Below, piece by piece: positions 8,438 through 17,133 of a stretch of DNA of 64,000 bases. A program made the translations under genes and the position numbers. Within the stretch, counting starts at the first letter, position 1. The number at the start of each line of letters is the position of its first letter. Source of the stretch: Clostridiales bacterium (GTDB taxonomy: Bacteria > Bacillota > Clostridia > Christensenellales > Pumilibacteraceae); assembly GCA_015055625.1 (NCBI GenBank), contig SVHU01000004.1:1-64000 (forward strand). Reading direction: 5' to 3'. The notes beneath the pieces were generated by a model. The model made no database searches and was not told the DNA's origin. It saw only the letters and a list, made by a program, of their open reading frames with translations.

Positions 8438-9838
8438 TTAGTTGTTAATATCATCGTATTCGATTTCGTCGATATACTTAGTAAATTCGCGCAAATAAGA
8501 ATCATATTCGCCGTACACTTCTGTCATATGGTGAATATAGGGACCTTCGACAAGCTTACGCTCTACCTTTGGCAAATCCTTAAACTCAGCCCACATATAC
8601 GTTCCAAAAGTTTTAGGACCTTTGCAAGTCTTTATTTCTCCGCCAAGTAAATAATACTTTCCTCTTTCCGCCTGGAAACGAGCTATTGTATAAGTTCCGT
8701 CCTTAATTCTAAACGATGGTTTGCAACTATAAAGACAGGGATGTTCACCTTCAGCTTTGCAAGACACAGGGAACGGCCCGCAGTGCCACAAAAGCTCTGC
8801 GTTGTCGTTTTCGGGATGACGGCAAGTAAATTCGCCCTGAATAGGCTTGCCCTTTCCTCTGGTTGCAGACAATAACAATACGTTCGTTACAGTCATATGT
8901 ATATCCCACTCGCACGTTACGTAAATATCTTTATCGGCAAGCAAAGACATTGCAAGACATGGGAAGACGTCCCAGCAAAGTTTAATTCCAGTCCAGCACT
9001 CTCCACTTATTATATTACAATCGTTTTGCTTAGCAAGACGCTCGTAATACATTGCAATAGCAAGTACTTTCTTTAAGTCTTCGTCGGTGCAATCACCTAC
9101 GTTAAACTTCTTCTTAAGATCCACCAGGTCTTTTTCAAGTTGTTCTTGCTCGTTAGCGTAAATTTCCTTAAGCTCGATAATAGCCTCTTCTACGTTAAAC
9201 GATACAATATCAATACCAAACTTTTCGCAAAGCTCAAGCTCGTTATACATAATAGACTTGAAAGGTTTAATTCTTGCGCCAACTTGTAAAACTCTCAAGT
9301 TTTTGAAGTTTTTAACCATACAAGCTACACCGAAAAATCTCTTTAAGCCTTCGTCAAAGACAGGATTATCGATATCACAGTTTTCGATGTAAGTAAACTT
9401 TACGTTATTACGCTTAAGCTGTTTACTCATTGCAAACAAACCGCACTGGGTATCGGTATATCTCCAATCGTTAGTAAAGTTTCTATCGCGAGGTCCCCAT
9501 AAAAGTGTGGGAACATTTAATTGCTTTGCAACTAAACCTGCACAATTTTCCTGACCGAAATTACAGTTAATGATAAAAAGAGCGTCAATTTTTTCTTGCT
9601 TAAAATACTCGGCAACCTTATCACAATCGCTGTCAAAATATAGCAAGCCTTCCTCGTTAAGCCAGTCAATATCAATAAACTCGGTATCACAATCCGAATA
9701 ATTGTCTTTGATATACTTTATTACGTTTTGCTTGTTTTCTACCGCATAGTCGCTTTGGAAAATACCAATTCTCTTCGGTGGCTCTTTAATGTAACGACGA
9801 ATGGGTAATAAACCTATTTTTAACTTATAATTTAACAT
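8438..9838 (-). CDS. L-fucose/L-arabinose isomerase-like protein
   Basis: The 466-residue protein resembles the FucI/AraA superfamily: an N-terminal alpha/beta region (KRIGIFQSDY, DALFIINCNFGQE), a central block RVLQVGARIKPF and the C-terminal metal-site region ECWTGIKLCWDVFPCLAMSLLAD, CEWDIHMTVTNVLL and GEFTCRHP. Family members interconvert aldoses and ketoses with a divalent metal. The ATG at 9838 has GGAGG upstream and overlaps the 3' end of the ETF gene by 14 bp, so translation is likely coupled. The closeness to known FucI is low, and a different sugar (uronate, deoxy- or sulfo-sugar) is possible. Confidence 0.7.
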   Translation of the reverse strand: MLNYKLKIGLLPIRRYIKEPPKRIGIFQSDYAVENKQNVIKYIKDNYSDCDTEFIDIDWLNEEGLLYFDSDCDKVAEYFKQEKIDALFIINCNFGQENCAGLVAKQLNVPTLLWGPRDRNFTNDWRYTDTQCGLFAMSKQLKRNNVKFTYIENCDIDNPVFDEGLKRFFGVACMVKNFKNLRVLQVGARIKPFKSIMYNELELCEKFGIDIVSFNVEEAIIELKEIYANEQEQLEKDLVDLKKKFNVGDCTDEDLKKVLAIAMYYERLAKQNDCNIISGECWTGIKLCWDVFPCLAMSLLADKDIYVTCEWDIHMTVTNVLLLSATRGKGKPIQGEFTCRHPENDNAELLWHCGPFPVSCKAEGEHPCLYSCKPSFRIKDGTYTIARFQAERGKYYLLGGEIKTCKGPKTFGTYMWAEFKDLPKVERKLVEGPYIHHMTEVYGEYDSYLREFTKYIDEIEYDDINN

Positions 9839-11201
9839 TTTCTACCTCCGTTATTATACCATAATCGGCATAATCAAATATTCTTGCATTTTTGTCTTTA
9901 TTTATAGCAATAACAGTTCCTGCTCCGCTTATTGCACACGTATGTTGCACGGCTCCGGATATTCCAATCGCTACGTATACTTTAGGAGAAATTCTCTTCC
10001 CCGTAAGTCCAACTTGTGCTTTATAGGGCATTTTGCCCATATCGACAACCGCTCTTGACGAACAAATATCAGCCTTATACTTTTGAGCGAAATTTTTAAT
10101 TTTATCCAAAACGCTAACCGCGCCTTTACCTACTGAAAAAACAAGCTCGCTATTGCTTTTTTTATTAGTTCTGACTGTTGCAAAAGTATATTCTCTACTA
10201 CAAGCAATATCCGCTGTTATATCTCCACCGTACGCAGGTCTTGTCATAATCAACTTTCCGTCTTTTACCACAAAAGATATGCAATCGGCACACAGCCCTG
10301 CGCTCATATCCACAGCCAAATACGAGGCTAAAACTTTATACTTGTCATCATCAGAAAACAATACGGTTTTAACGTTAGAGCTGATTATACGGTTTTTTAC
10401 TTCGTTATAATCGCAATCTCCATCAATCTCAATAACGTTGTCCGATAACGACGTGGCAACGTCTTTTACGTTTCCCACATATGCAATCGAGTCAAGCTTT
10501 TCTGTTTGCTGTTTTTCTTCTTTTTTAACAACGTCATTTTTTAACGAACGCTCAATAACCGACGGCAATTCCTCTAAAGATATAAACTTGCAAAATCTTC
10601 GTCCTTCGCTACTTGAATAAGTTTTTACAACTTTAGTCGGAGAACCTTTTTCTCCGCACAATTCTACGTTCAGTCCTAAAACCGAATTGTCAACTACGTC
10701 AACTTGTCCAACTCTTGAAAAAATAGACGGAAAACGCAATTCTCTTATCCTTTCAAAGGTGAAAACAGTATGTTCACCTCCTAAGGTAACGTTATATCCA
10801 CTTCGAGTTGTAAACTTTTCACTACTAATTTCAGTAACGTTTCCAACAAACGAATAACCTAATCGCTTTGCAATCATCGGCGGAACTTGCGCAGTATCTC
10901 CATCTATACTTTGCCTACCGCAAAAAACATAATCTGGATTTACTCTTTTTATAGCCTCGGATAAAATATATCCAGTTGCTAAAGTATCGCTACCAGCAAA
11001 CGCGGGATCGGTAATAAGAATTGCTTTCACTCCCAATCTTGTAAGTGAACGTAATTGATCAACAACGCTTGGTGGCGACATTGTAAGAACGGTTATATCT
11101 TCAAACCCTAGCTCTAACGCACATTCTAAAGCCGAACAATCAAACGGATTAAGTTCTCCCTTAAAATACTTTAGAGCAACTAATACTTTTTTATTTTTCA
11201 T
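9825..11201 (-). CDS. Fused electron transfer flavoprotein, beta plus alpha subunits (EtfB-EtfA)
   Basis: This 458-residue protein is one chain made of two normally separate subunits. Residues 1 to about 215 match EtfB, with KVLVALKYF, VFCGRQSIDGDTAQVPPMIA and the recognition-loop region. After a lysine/glutamine-rich linker, residues from about 240 match EtfA, ending in the FAD-binding block SSRAVVDMGKMPYKAQVG, IGISGAVQHTCAI and VIAINKDKNARIFDYADYG. The EtfA N-terminal domain is shortened: separate subunits total about 580-600 residues. The ATG at 11201 follows the end of the FGGY gene. ETFs take electrons from a partner flavin dehydrogenase, here presumably the FAD oxidase at 14566, and may bifurcate between NAD and ferredoxin. 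Confidence 0.88.
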   Translation of the reverse strand: MKNKKVLVALKYFKGELNPFDCSALECALELGFEDITVLTMSPPSVVDQLRSLTRLGVKAILITDPAFAGSDTLATGYILSEAIKRVNPDYVFCGRQSIDGDTAQVPPMIAKRLGYSFVGNVTEISSEKFTTRSGYNVTLGGEHTVFTFERIRELRFPSIFSRVGQVDVVDNSVLGLNVELCGEKGSPTKVVKTYSSSEGRRFCKFISLEELPSVIERSLKNDVVKKEEKQQTEKLDSIAYVGNVKDVATSLSDNVIEIDGDCDYNEVKNRIISSNVKTVLFSDDDKYKVLASYLAVDMSAGLCADCISFVVKDGKLIMTRPAYGGDITADIACSREYTFATVRTNKKSNSELVFSVGKGAVSVLDKIKNFAQKYKADICSSRAVVDMGKMPYKAQVGLTGKRISPKVYVAIGISGAVQHTCAISGAGTVIAINKDKNARIFDYADYGIITEVENVKL

Positions 11202-12654
11202 TTGCAAGTTCCGTTAAAAATTTACTTATTTTCTTATAACGTATATAAGATTTTTGGTACTTTTCTGTATTTTGAGTAATAGGCTCAGTTTTACCGGTAA
11301 CCTTCAAACACTTTGCTTTTGCATCGTCAAAATCCTTGAAAAATCCCGCGTTAATTCCTGCACACATAGCTGATCCAAACGACGAATCGTTTCTCTCGGT
11401 TGTGATAAGCGTAATGCCAAGCGCATCGGCAACAATCTGTCGCCACACCTCGCTTTTAGCTCCTCCACCTATCGCAATAGCGCTATCTCCGATTTTTATT
11501 CCTTTTTCGGTAAGATAGGTTATGCAGTCTAGCAAGCTCATTGCTACACCTTCCATAACCGCTCTTATAAAATGCGCTTTTGTATGCATTGCGGATACTC
11601 CAGTAAAACTTCCTCTTAACATTGGGTTAGCATAAGGCGTAAGCTCTCCTACTAAATACGGATGGAACATCAATCCGTCCGAGCCAATGGGAACTGTTGA
11701 TGCAATAGACGAGAACTCTTCAAAATCGCCACCAAATGTATCTCTAAACCACCTAAGCGACGACGCGCAAGACTTAGTTGCGCTACCAGGATAATACAAT
11801 CCATCTTTTAGGTGTGAATAGTTAATAATATTGGTATCAGCTACGTATTTATCGGATACTATACAAATTCTTCCGGCGGTTGCTAGCTTTAACGTCATAT
11901 CTCCGCTATTTACCGCGCCAGCGGAGAACACTTCCATTACGGTATCGGTAGATCCGCAAATAACAGAAGTTTCCTCCTTTAATCCACATTCTTTAGAACT
12001 AGTTTCGTTAACGTAACCTACGACAGATAGAGGCTCAACAATGCTTGGCATATTATCTTCATTAAGTCCAACTAGTGATAGTAATTTTTCATCCCACACA
12101 CGCTTGTCAAAATCAAAAAGCATACTGCCTTGCGCTTCGATATAATCGGTAACAAAGTCGCCAGTAAATTTTCCTCTTACATAATCTTTTGCGAAAGTTA
12201 CTTTTCTAACCTTAGCATAAATATCAGGGAAAGTGTTTTTGACGTACATAATTTCAGGTAAAGACCAAATCGTATCAACGTTGTGCTTGCATTTGTCGAA
12301 AATTTCTTGCCCAAAATTATCTTTAAGGTATTCTTTTTCCTTTACACTACGCGTATCTGTCCAATAAACTGCGTTACAAACGGGATTAAACTGCTCATCC
12401 ATAAGAACAGCTGTATGCGTTGCAGCATCAAAACACACGCATTTTACGTCGTTTGCGTCAATATCTTTAATTACCGAACGAATATTTTTACAAGCAGACT
12501 CATACCAATCTATCGGGTTTTGCTCCGCCTTTCCGTCCTCGCCATAAAACGTAGAGTATTCACTTGTAGCGGTAGCAACAACCTTACCGTTTTCGTCAAT
12601 TAGGGTTGCTTTGCTTGCTCCACCGCCAAAATCTACACCTAATGCATACTTCAT
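11191..12654 (-). CDS. FGGY-family carbohydrate kinase (xylulokinase-like)
   Basis: The 487-residue sugar kinase has the N-terminal ATPase fold ALGVDFGGGASKATLID, a central CFDAATHTAVLMD block with WTDTRS, the catalytic-region CGSTDTVMEVF and the C-terminal AIGGGAKSEVWRQIVADALG. This is closest in layout to xylulokinases, but the catalytic stretch is CGSTDT instead of the usual GGGDN-like form, so substrate specificity may differ. It overlaps the ETF gene by 11 bp and follows IolB by 10 bp in the same operon. It would phosphorylate a ketose or polyol produced by the upstream oxidation and isomerisation steps. Confidence 0.85.
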   Translation of the reverse strand: MKYALGVDFGGGASKATLIDENGKVVATATSEYSTFYGEDGKAEQNPIDWYESACKNIRSVIKDIDANDVKCVCFDAATHTAVLMDEQFNPVCNAVYWTDTRSVKEKEYLKDNFGQEIFDKCKHNVDTIWSLPEIMYVKNTFPDIYAKVRKVTFAKDYVRGKFTGDFVTDYIEAQGSMLFDFDKRVWDEKLLSLVGLNEDNMPSIVEPLSVVGYVNETSSKECGLKEETSVICGSTDTVMEVFSAGAVNSGDMTLKLATAGRICIVSDKYVADTNIINYSHLKDGLYYPGSATKSCASSLRWFRDTFGGDFEEFSSIASTVPIGSDGLMFHPYLVGELTPYANPMLRGSFTGVSAMHTKAHFIRAVMEGVAMSLLDCITYLTEKGIKIGDSAIAIGGGAKSEVWRQIVADALGITLITTERNDSSFGSAMCAGINAGFFKDFDDAKAKCLKVTGKTEPITQNTEKYQKSYIRYKKISKFLTELANEK

Positions 12655-12664
12655 AAATACCTCG

Positions 12665-13456
12665 TTATTTAGTCATCCACTTATGCTCTTCTTCACTTGT
12701 ACAGAATATTCCTCTATCTTTGCCTGCCATTATCCACAAGCAATAATTCTTATATCCAGGAGCAACGGTAAAGGGGTGATAACCCTTTGGAACCTCTACT
12801 AAATCTCCAGTCTTAACTTTGTACGCTTCGTTTATATCACCCTCTTTAGAGTATACCATTTGAACTCCAAATCCTTGGGGTTTATCAAACTCGAAATAAT
12901 AAATTTCATCTAAAAATCCTTCGGTAGGCATATTATCGATATCGTGTTTGTGGGGAGGGAAGCTTGCCCAGTTTCCGTCTTCTACCCAAAACTCGCCGAT
13001 ATAAAGAAGGTTGGCTTCTACCTTTTCGGAAAGATTAAAAGCAGCGGTTCTTGCGTACGCGCCCTTACCTAAAGACTTTGTTGCAATATCTTCTACGGGA
13101 ACGTATTGGGGCTTATAATATTTTTCTGCAGGAGCTTTGCATACTGCAATCTTTACGTCGCCACCTATTCCGGTAACGGTAAATTCGGTGTCTTTTCCAA
13201 CATATACAGCCTCAGCAGGACCATCAAAACAGTCTTTTCTCTTTCCTACGCTTGCAAAATTAAAGTCTGCGCCTTTTACCGAACACTTTCCGTAAATTAC
13301 AATAAGAGCAAACTCTTTGCCTTTTTCGGTAACGGTATAAGATTGACCGTCTGCAAGCTTAAGAAAATCAAGCTCGGTATAAGTAAGAGGGCTGTTTCTA
13401 TCCGTTACTACTCTTTCATATCCATACTTTTCTACGTAAGTTTTTTTAAGATTCAT
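12665..13456 (-). CDS. iolB: 5-deoxy-glucuronate isomerase family protein (IolB)
   Basis: The 263-residue bicupin belongs to the KduI/IolB family. Diagnostic blocks are PPHKHDIDNMPTE with metal-binding His residues, LDEIYYFEFDKPQGFGVQMVYS, and the C-terminal VPKGYHPFTVAPGYKNYCLWIMAG. IolB converts 5-deoxy-glucuronate to 5-keto-2-deoxygluconate in inositol catabolism, upstream of IolC and IolJ. The length is normal. No iolG, iolE or iolD is visible around it, so the cluster is not a standard inositol operon. It may feed from an unusual route into the late inositol pathway or use a related uronate. Confidence 0.88.
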   Translation of the reverse strand: MNLKKTYVEKYGYERVVTDRNSPLTYTELDFLKLADGQSYTVTEKGKEFALIVIYGKCSVKGADFNFASVGKRKDCFDGPAEAVYVGKDTEFTVTGIGGDVKIAVCKAPAEKYYKPQYVPVEDIATKSLGKGAYARTAAFNLSEKVEANLLYIGEFWVEDGNWASFPPHKHDIDNMPTEGFLDEIYYFEFDKPQGFGVQMVYSKEGDINEAYKVKTGDLVEVPKGYHPFTVAPGYKNYCLWIMAGKDRGIFCTSEEEHKWMTK

Positions 13457-13468
13457 AAGTCTACTCCT

Positions 13469-14551
13469 TTATTTTAAGTTTTCTAAAATCATCTCTTCTA
13501 CGGAAATAACTTTTTTGCCCTCCGGACAGGTTGCTTTAAGCATAACGTATTCCGCAGGATTTTCCGTAACTACGGTTGAACAATTCATACCTTCTACGTT
13601 TTCCCATCTATTCAGAGCAACAGTCTTGATAACTTCAGGCATATATTCATTCATAATAAGGTTACCTGCGAGATTAGCTTCTTTTCTTATCAAAAGCATA
13701 TCCTTAACAATTCCTACTTTTTCGATAAGACGTCTACCCAAATCAGGATCGTCAAGCTCTCTTGCGTAAGCGTAACTGTCTTGTAACGTATACTCAACGT
13801 CGCTCTTGTTTACTTCAAGCTTTCCTTCGTTTATAAGCGAAAGTAAATACTCGTTAAAGCCAACTATCTTTGCGCTAATTTCAATACCCCACTCTTTGTA
13901 TTCATGAAGAAGAAGGCTTAAATCTACGGGATCATATACTACGATAGTCTTAAATCCATTTGCATAAGATGCAAACTTCTTTGCGCTTGCCAAAGCTTCA
14001 GCGGTAGGACCGGTAAGGAAGTAAATAGAACTTCCCGCATCGTAAAGATTGCCAAAAGTATAATCAACGTTAGCTACGCTTAAAAGTTTTGCTACATTCT
14101 TTACAGACTCGGGACTTTGATAAATAGCGTCCTCACCCATAAATACCAAAGTTTCAGACTTCTTATCAACTAAAACCTCATCCAAGCAAGAACAAATTTC
14201 TTTTCCATAAACGTTGCCTTTTGCAAAATAATTTTCCAAAAGCTTCATTATATAATCAGGAGTTTTACCCTCTAAAATAAGCTCTCTGCGCATTTCTCTG
14301 ACAAAAACTTTAGGATCCCAGCCTGTCATACAGTTATTTGTACAAGCTCCACACAAAGTACACTCATACAAATTATCCTTAATATCGTCAGAAGTTTGCG
14401 CTCCTCTTACAACCAAAGATGCGCACAAAGCTCTTGCTCTTGCGGTATTACGCTCCTGTCCGGTTGCATTTCCAATGGGGCAAATATGTCTACACATCCA
14501 ACAAAATCTGCAACTATCTATTATTCCTTTTGCTTTTTCCGAAATATTCAT
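13469..14551 (-). CDS. Di-cluster [4Fe-4S] protein, GlcF-like, with degenerate CCG domains
   Basis: The 360-residue protein has two ferredoxin-type cluster motifs near the N terminus, CRFCWMCRHICPIG and CTLCGACTNNCMTG. The rest aligns in layout with the two CCG domains of GlcF and heterodisulfide-reductase-like subunits, but I find none of the paired cysteines where CCG would lie (GSSIYFLTGPT and EANLAGNLIMNEY replace them). It therefore probably relays electrons and has lost the CCG-bound cluster. The ATG at 14551 has GGAGG nine bases upstream. It lies between the FAD oxidase and IolB and likely forms a complex with the oxidase and the fused ETF. Confidence 0.82.
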   Translation of the reverse strand: MNISEKAKGIIDSCRFCWMCRHICPIGNATGQERNTARARALCASLVVRGAQTSDDIKDNLYECTLCGACTNNCMTGWDPKVFVREMRRELILEGKTPDYIMKLLENYFAKGNVYGKEICSCLDEVLVDKKSETLVFMGEDAIYQSPESVKNVAKLLSVANVDYTFGNLYDAGSSIYFLTGPTAEALASAKKFASYANGFKTIVVYDPVDLSLLLHEYKEWGIEISAKIVGFNEYLLSLINEGKLEVNKSDVEYTLQDSYAYARELDDPDLGRRLIEKVGIVKDMLLIRKEANLAGNLIMNEYMPEVIKTVALNRWENVEGMNCSTVVTENPAEYVMLKATCPEGKKVISVEEMILENLK

Positions 14552-14565
14552 TATTTGCACCCTCC

Positions 14566-15990
14566 TTATAATCCAAGCTTAAACGGATTCATCAAACCGT
14601 TAGGATCAAGCGATTTCTTAAGTCCTTCAAACACTTGCATTGCAGGACCGTACTGTTCCTTCATAAGTCTGCCAAGCTTTATACCTACGCCGTGGTGATC
14701 GTTTACTACACCGCCATTAGCAATAGCTGTTCTCACTCCGCAATTCCAAATAGCGTTATGAAGACGCATTGCCTCAACGGGATCTTTAGGAACGTCTTTC
14801 TCGTCAATGATAAATCTATCGTAAATCATGCAACCCCACTCATACCAGTGCGAGAAGTGTGCAATAAACTTTGCTTGCGGGAAATTGGTTTCAATAGCTT
14901 TTTTCATTTCCCAATAAATCTTTTCTATTTTATCATAGGGCGCAATGGTATCCATTGTTCCGAACATTTGAGGAAGATCCATCATGTGTCCGGGATAGAA
15001 GAACGTAATCTTTTCCTTCCACCACTTTTCGCCGTATTCGCTACCCAAATCCTCAGCGCCGTATCTAGCAAAAGTTTCAAGAAGAATTTTCTCTTCTACG
15101 TCAACAATTTCTTTTACGCCTTCGTATGCAATATTCATAAATGCGCCGGGCTTTGCAACTCCTACTATCTTTTTGATAAGGCTAACCGTTTCCGCCTCGT
15201 CGTACAAACGCATAACGGAAGGCTTAAACTTTTGCAAAATTTCCTTAGAAGCCTTAAACGCAGAAGTCATATCCTTGAAAAGGAAGCCTCTAAATCTTCT
15301 AACTTCGGGTTGAATGTAAATTCTAAGTTGAGCTTTGGTTATAATACCCAAAGTTCCCTCACTTCCAATGAAAATCTGATTAAGATCAGGACCTGCAGCA
15401 TGTTTTGGCGCATTAGAGGTGTTGATAATATCGCCATTTGGAAGAACAATTTCCATAGAAAGCACCATATCGTCGATTTTTCCGTACTTCGTGGAAACTA
15501 CACCAATTCCGCGGTGTGCTAAAAATCCACCAACGGTAGAACACGTAAGAGAAGAAGGATAGTGCATTGTTGCGTATCCCTTTTCATTTGCAGCCCATTC
15601 TATATGTTTATAAATAGCGCCTGCTCCGCATTCTATGTACATACTATCGGTATTAACCTCATAGATTTTATTCATTCTTTTAGTATCAAGCAAAATACCA
15701 CCAGCAACGGGAATTGCGCCACCTTGCGTTCCTCCGCCACCACCCCAGGTAGTTACGGGAAGCTTATAGTAATTTGCAATTTTCATAACCTTACTGGTTT
15801 CGGTAGCGTCTTTTGGCGATACTACAAAATCAGCCTGTGGCATCCTTTTACCACGGTCAGCCCACATTCTGGAAAGCCAGAAATAGTCTACGCTGTGCGT
15901 AAGTTTGTCAATGTCTTTAACCGAACAGTTTTCTCTACCTACCGCATCTTCCAATTCAGTAAGTATTTGTGTAAATAAAAAATCGTTCAT
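14566..15990 (-). CDS. FAD-linked oxidase, GlcD/D-lactate dehydrogenase-like
   Basis: The 474-residue flavoprotein has the FAD_binding_4 domain (ADFVVSPKDATETSKVMKIA, WGGGGGTQGG, STVGGFLAHRGIGVVSTKYG, GSEGTLGIITKAQLRI) and a GlcD-type C-terminal domain with NDHHGVGIKLGR and LDPNGLMNPFKLG. Relatives oxidise 2-hydroxy acids and, in LctBCD, pass electrons to an ETF. It is the first gene of the operon, with AAGGAG before the ATG at 15990, and is divergent from an RpiR regulator. The substrate is probably a sugar acid or polyol; D-lactate is less likely given the neighbours. Confidence 0.85.
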   Translation of the reverse strand: MNDFLFTQILTELEDAVGRENCSVKDIDKLTHSVDYFWLSRMWADRGKRMPQADFVVSPKDATETSKVMKIANYYKLPVTTWGGGGGTQGGAIPVAGGILLDTKRMNKIYEVNTDSMYIECGAGAIYKHIEWAANEKGYATMHYPSSLTCSTVGGFLAHRGIGVVSTKYGKIDDMVLSMEIVLPNGDIINTSNAPKHAAGPDLNQIFIGSEGTLGIITKAQLRIYIQPEVRRFRGFLFKDMTSAFKASKEILQKFKPSVMRLYDEAETVSLIKKIVGVAKPGAFMNIAYEGVKEIVDVEEKILLETFARYGAEDLGSEYGEKWWKEKITFFYPGHMMDLPQMFGTMDTIAPYDKIEKIYWEMKKAIETNFPQAKFIAHFSHWYEWGCMIYDRFIIDEKDVPKDPVEAMRLHNAIWNCGVRTAIANGGVVNDHHGVGIKLGRLMKEQYGPAMQVFEGLKKSLDPNGLMNPFKLGL

Positions 15991-16041
15991 AAATTCTCCT
16001 TTCAAAAATTTATTTCATTTTAAGCACTAGCTTACTAAATA

Positions 16042-16070
16042 ATTCTAACATAAATGAAAAAATATTTCAA
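16042..16070 (-). promoter_or_regulatory. Promoter of the carbohydrate operon
   Basis: TTGAAA (16065-16070) and TAGAAT (16042-16047) are separated by 17 bp and lie about 50 bp before the start codon of the FAD oxidase. The -35 box lies inside the inverted repeat at 16055-16069. Confidence 0.7.
16055..16069. promoter_or_regulatory. Candidate RpiR operator
   Basis: TGAAAAAATATTTCA contains TGAAA and TTTCA as a perfect inverted repeat. It covers the -35 box of the carbohydrate operon. A weaker related dyad, TGAAATTTTAAATTTGA at 16082-16098, overlaps the -35 box of the rpiR gene itself. The match to RpiR binding is inferred from position only. Confidence 0.5.
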
Positions 16071-16094
16071 GTAAAATGAAGTGAAATTTTAAAT

Positions 16095-16123
16095 TTGACA
16101 AAAAATTTTTTTTGGTTTATAAT
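16095..16123 (+). promoter_or_regulatory. Promoter of the rpiR-family gene
   Basis: Perfect TTGACA (16095-16100) and TATAAT (16118-16123) are separated by 17 bp, 29 bp before the ATG. Confidence 0.85.
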
Positions 16124-16152
16124 AAAAAACGAAATATTTTTTTGAGGTATAT

Positions 16153-16983
16153 ATGAATACAGCGCTTAACATTAAAATATTATACGATAAAATGGGAACA
16201 GCAGAAAAAAAGATTGCTGATTTTATTATGGACAATCCTTCTGCCATCATTCCTCTTTCCGTTTCCGAGCTTGCATCTCAATGCGGATGTGGTGACGCTA
16301 CTGTTGTAAGATTTGCAAAAAGATTAGGGTTTGACGGTTATCAAAGCTTAAAGATAAGCATTGCCCAAGATCAAAACATAACTAATATTAACGAAAACAT
16401 ATCGGTAAACGATAGCGCACTTGCTGTTTTTGAAAAAGTTTGTAACGATATATATTGCTCGCTTGAAAAAACCAAAAACTGCATTAACGCAGACTCGCTA
16501 GAGAAAGTTTGCTCCGCTATTATTAGAGCTAATAAAATCGTTGTATTTGGGCTTGGCAACTCCGCATCTATCGCTCTTGATGCTACGCATAAGCTTTTGA
16601 GATTAGGACTAAACTGCGCTTGCTATACTGATAACCACATGCAAGCCATAGCATCCTCTCACCTTACCAATAAAGACTTAGCGATAGCAATTACACATTC
16701 GGGAAGTTCTAAAGATATTGTACAAGCTTTACAAACGGCAAAAGATTCAAATGCCACAACCGTATCTATAACAAATATAGGTAAATCCCCCATTGTAAAA
16801 GTTAGTGATTATATTCTAAACACGGTATCTGACGAAACAAACTACACTATTTTAGGTCTAAACTCAAGAATTGCACAACTTGCAATTATCGATGCCATAT
16901 ATAGTTTTTTAGTTTGTCATCTACCTAACGCTAAAGAATATATTGCTAAAACTGAATCAGCTTTATTGAATAAAAAATATTAA
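16153..16983 (+). CDS. MurR/RpiR-family transcriptional regulator
   Basis: The 276-residue protein has an N-terminal RpiR-type HTH (residues 1-75: KKIADFIMDNPSAIIPLSVSELA, GCGDATVVRFAKRLGFDGYQSLK) and a C-terminal SIS sugar-phosphate-binding domain (residues about 110-240: IVVFGLGNSASIALDATHKLLRLG, AIAITHSGSSKDIV). Family members sense phosphosugars and repress or activate catabolic operons. GAGG lies 5 nt before the ATG. It is transcribed divergently from the eight-gene operon across a 162-bp region with a candidate operator on each promoter, so it is the likely regulator of that operon and of itself. Confidence 0.9.
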   Translation: MNTALNIKILYDKMGTAEKKIADFIMDNPSAIIPLSVSELASQCGCGDATVVRFAKRLGFDGYQSLKISIAQDQNITNINENISVNDSALAVFEKVCNDIYCSLEKTKNCINADSLEKVCSAIIRANKIVVFGLGNSASIALDATHKLLRLGLNCACYTDNHMQAIASSHLTNKDLAIAITHSGSSKDIVQALQTAKDSNATTVSITNIGKSPIVKVSDYILNTVSDETNYTILGLNSRIAQLAIIDAIYSFLVCHLPNAKEYIAKTESALLNKKY

Positions 16984-17091
16984 ACGTATTAAGACAAAGC
17001 TAATTAAGTTTCTTTATTTTTATATAATTATATTATACTATACGCAACAAACAAAATCAAGATTTTTTGAAAAAATTATTCACATAATATT

Positions 17092-17128
17092 AAATCCGTT
17101 TACGCTTTAATTTAGCATAAACGGATTT
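17092..17128. terminator. Bidirectional terminator between rpiR and the surface protein gene
   Basis: AAATCCGTTTA pairs with TAAACGGATTT, extended inward by GCT/AGC. It serves two convergent genes. The rest of 16984-17133 is AT-rich without other visible features. Confidence 0.75.
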
Positions 17129-17133
17129 ATTTC

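Noticed and set aside
9825..11201. EtfB-EtfA fusion as a frameshift artefact
   Set aside because: The frame is continuous through a charged linker with no stop, normal codon use and shared overlaps with both neighbours. A true fusion is the simpler reading, though read support would settle it.
14635..15522. A 295-codon open frame on plus, opposite the FAD oxidase
   Set aside because: It lies wholly opposite a conserved gene, has no ribosome site and shows no recognisable domain.
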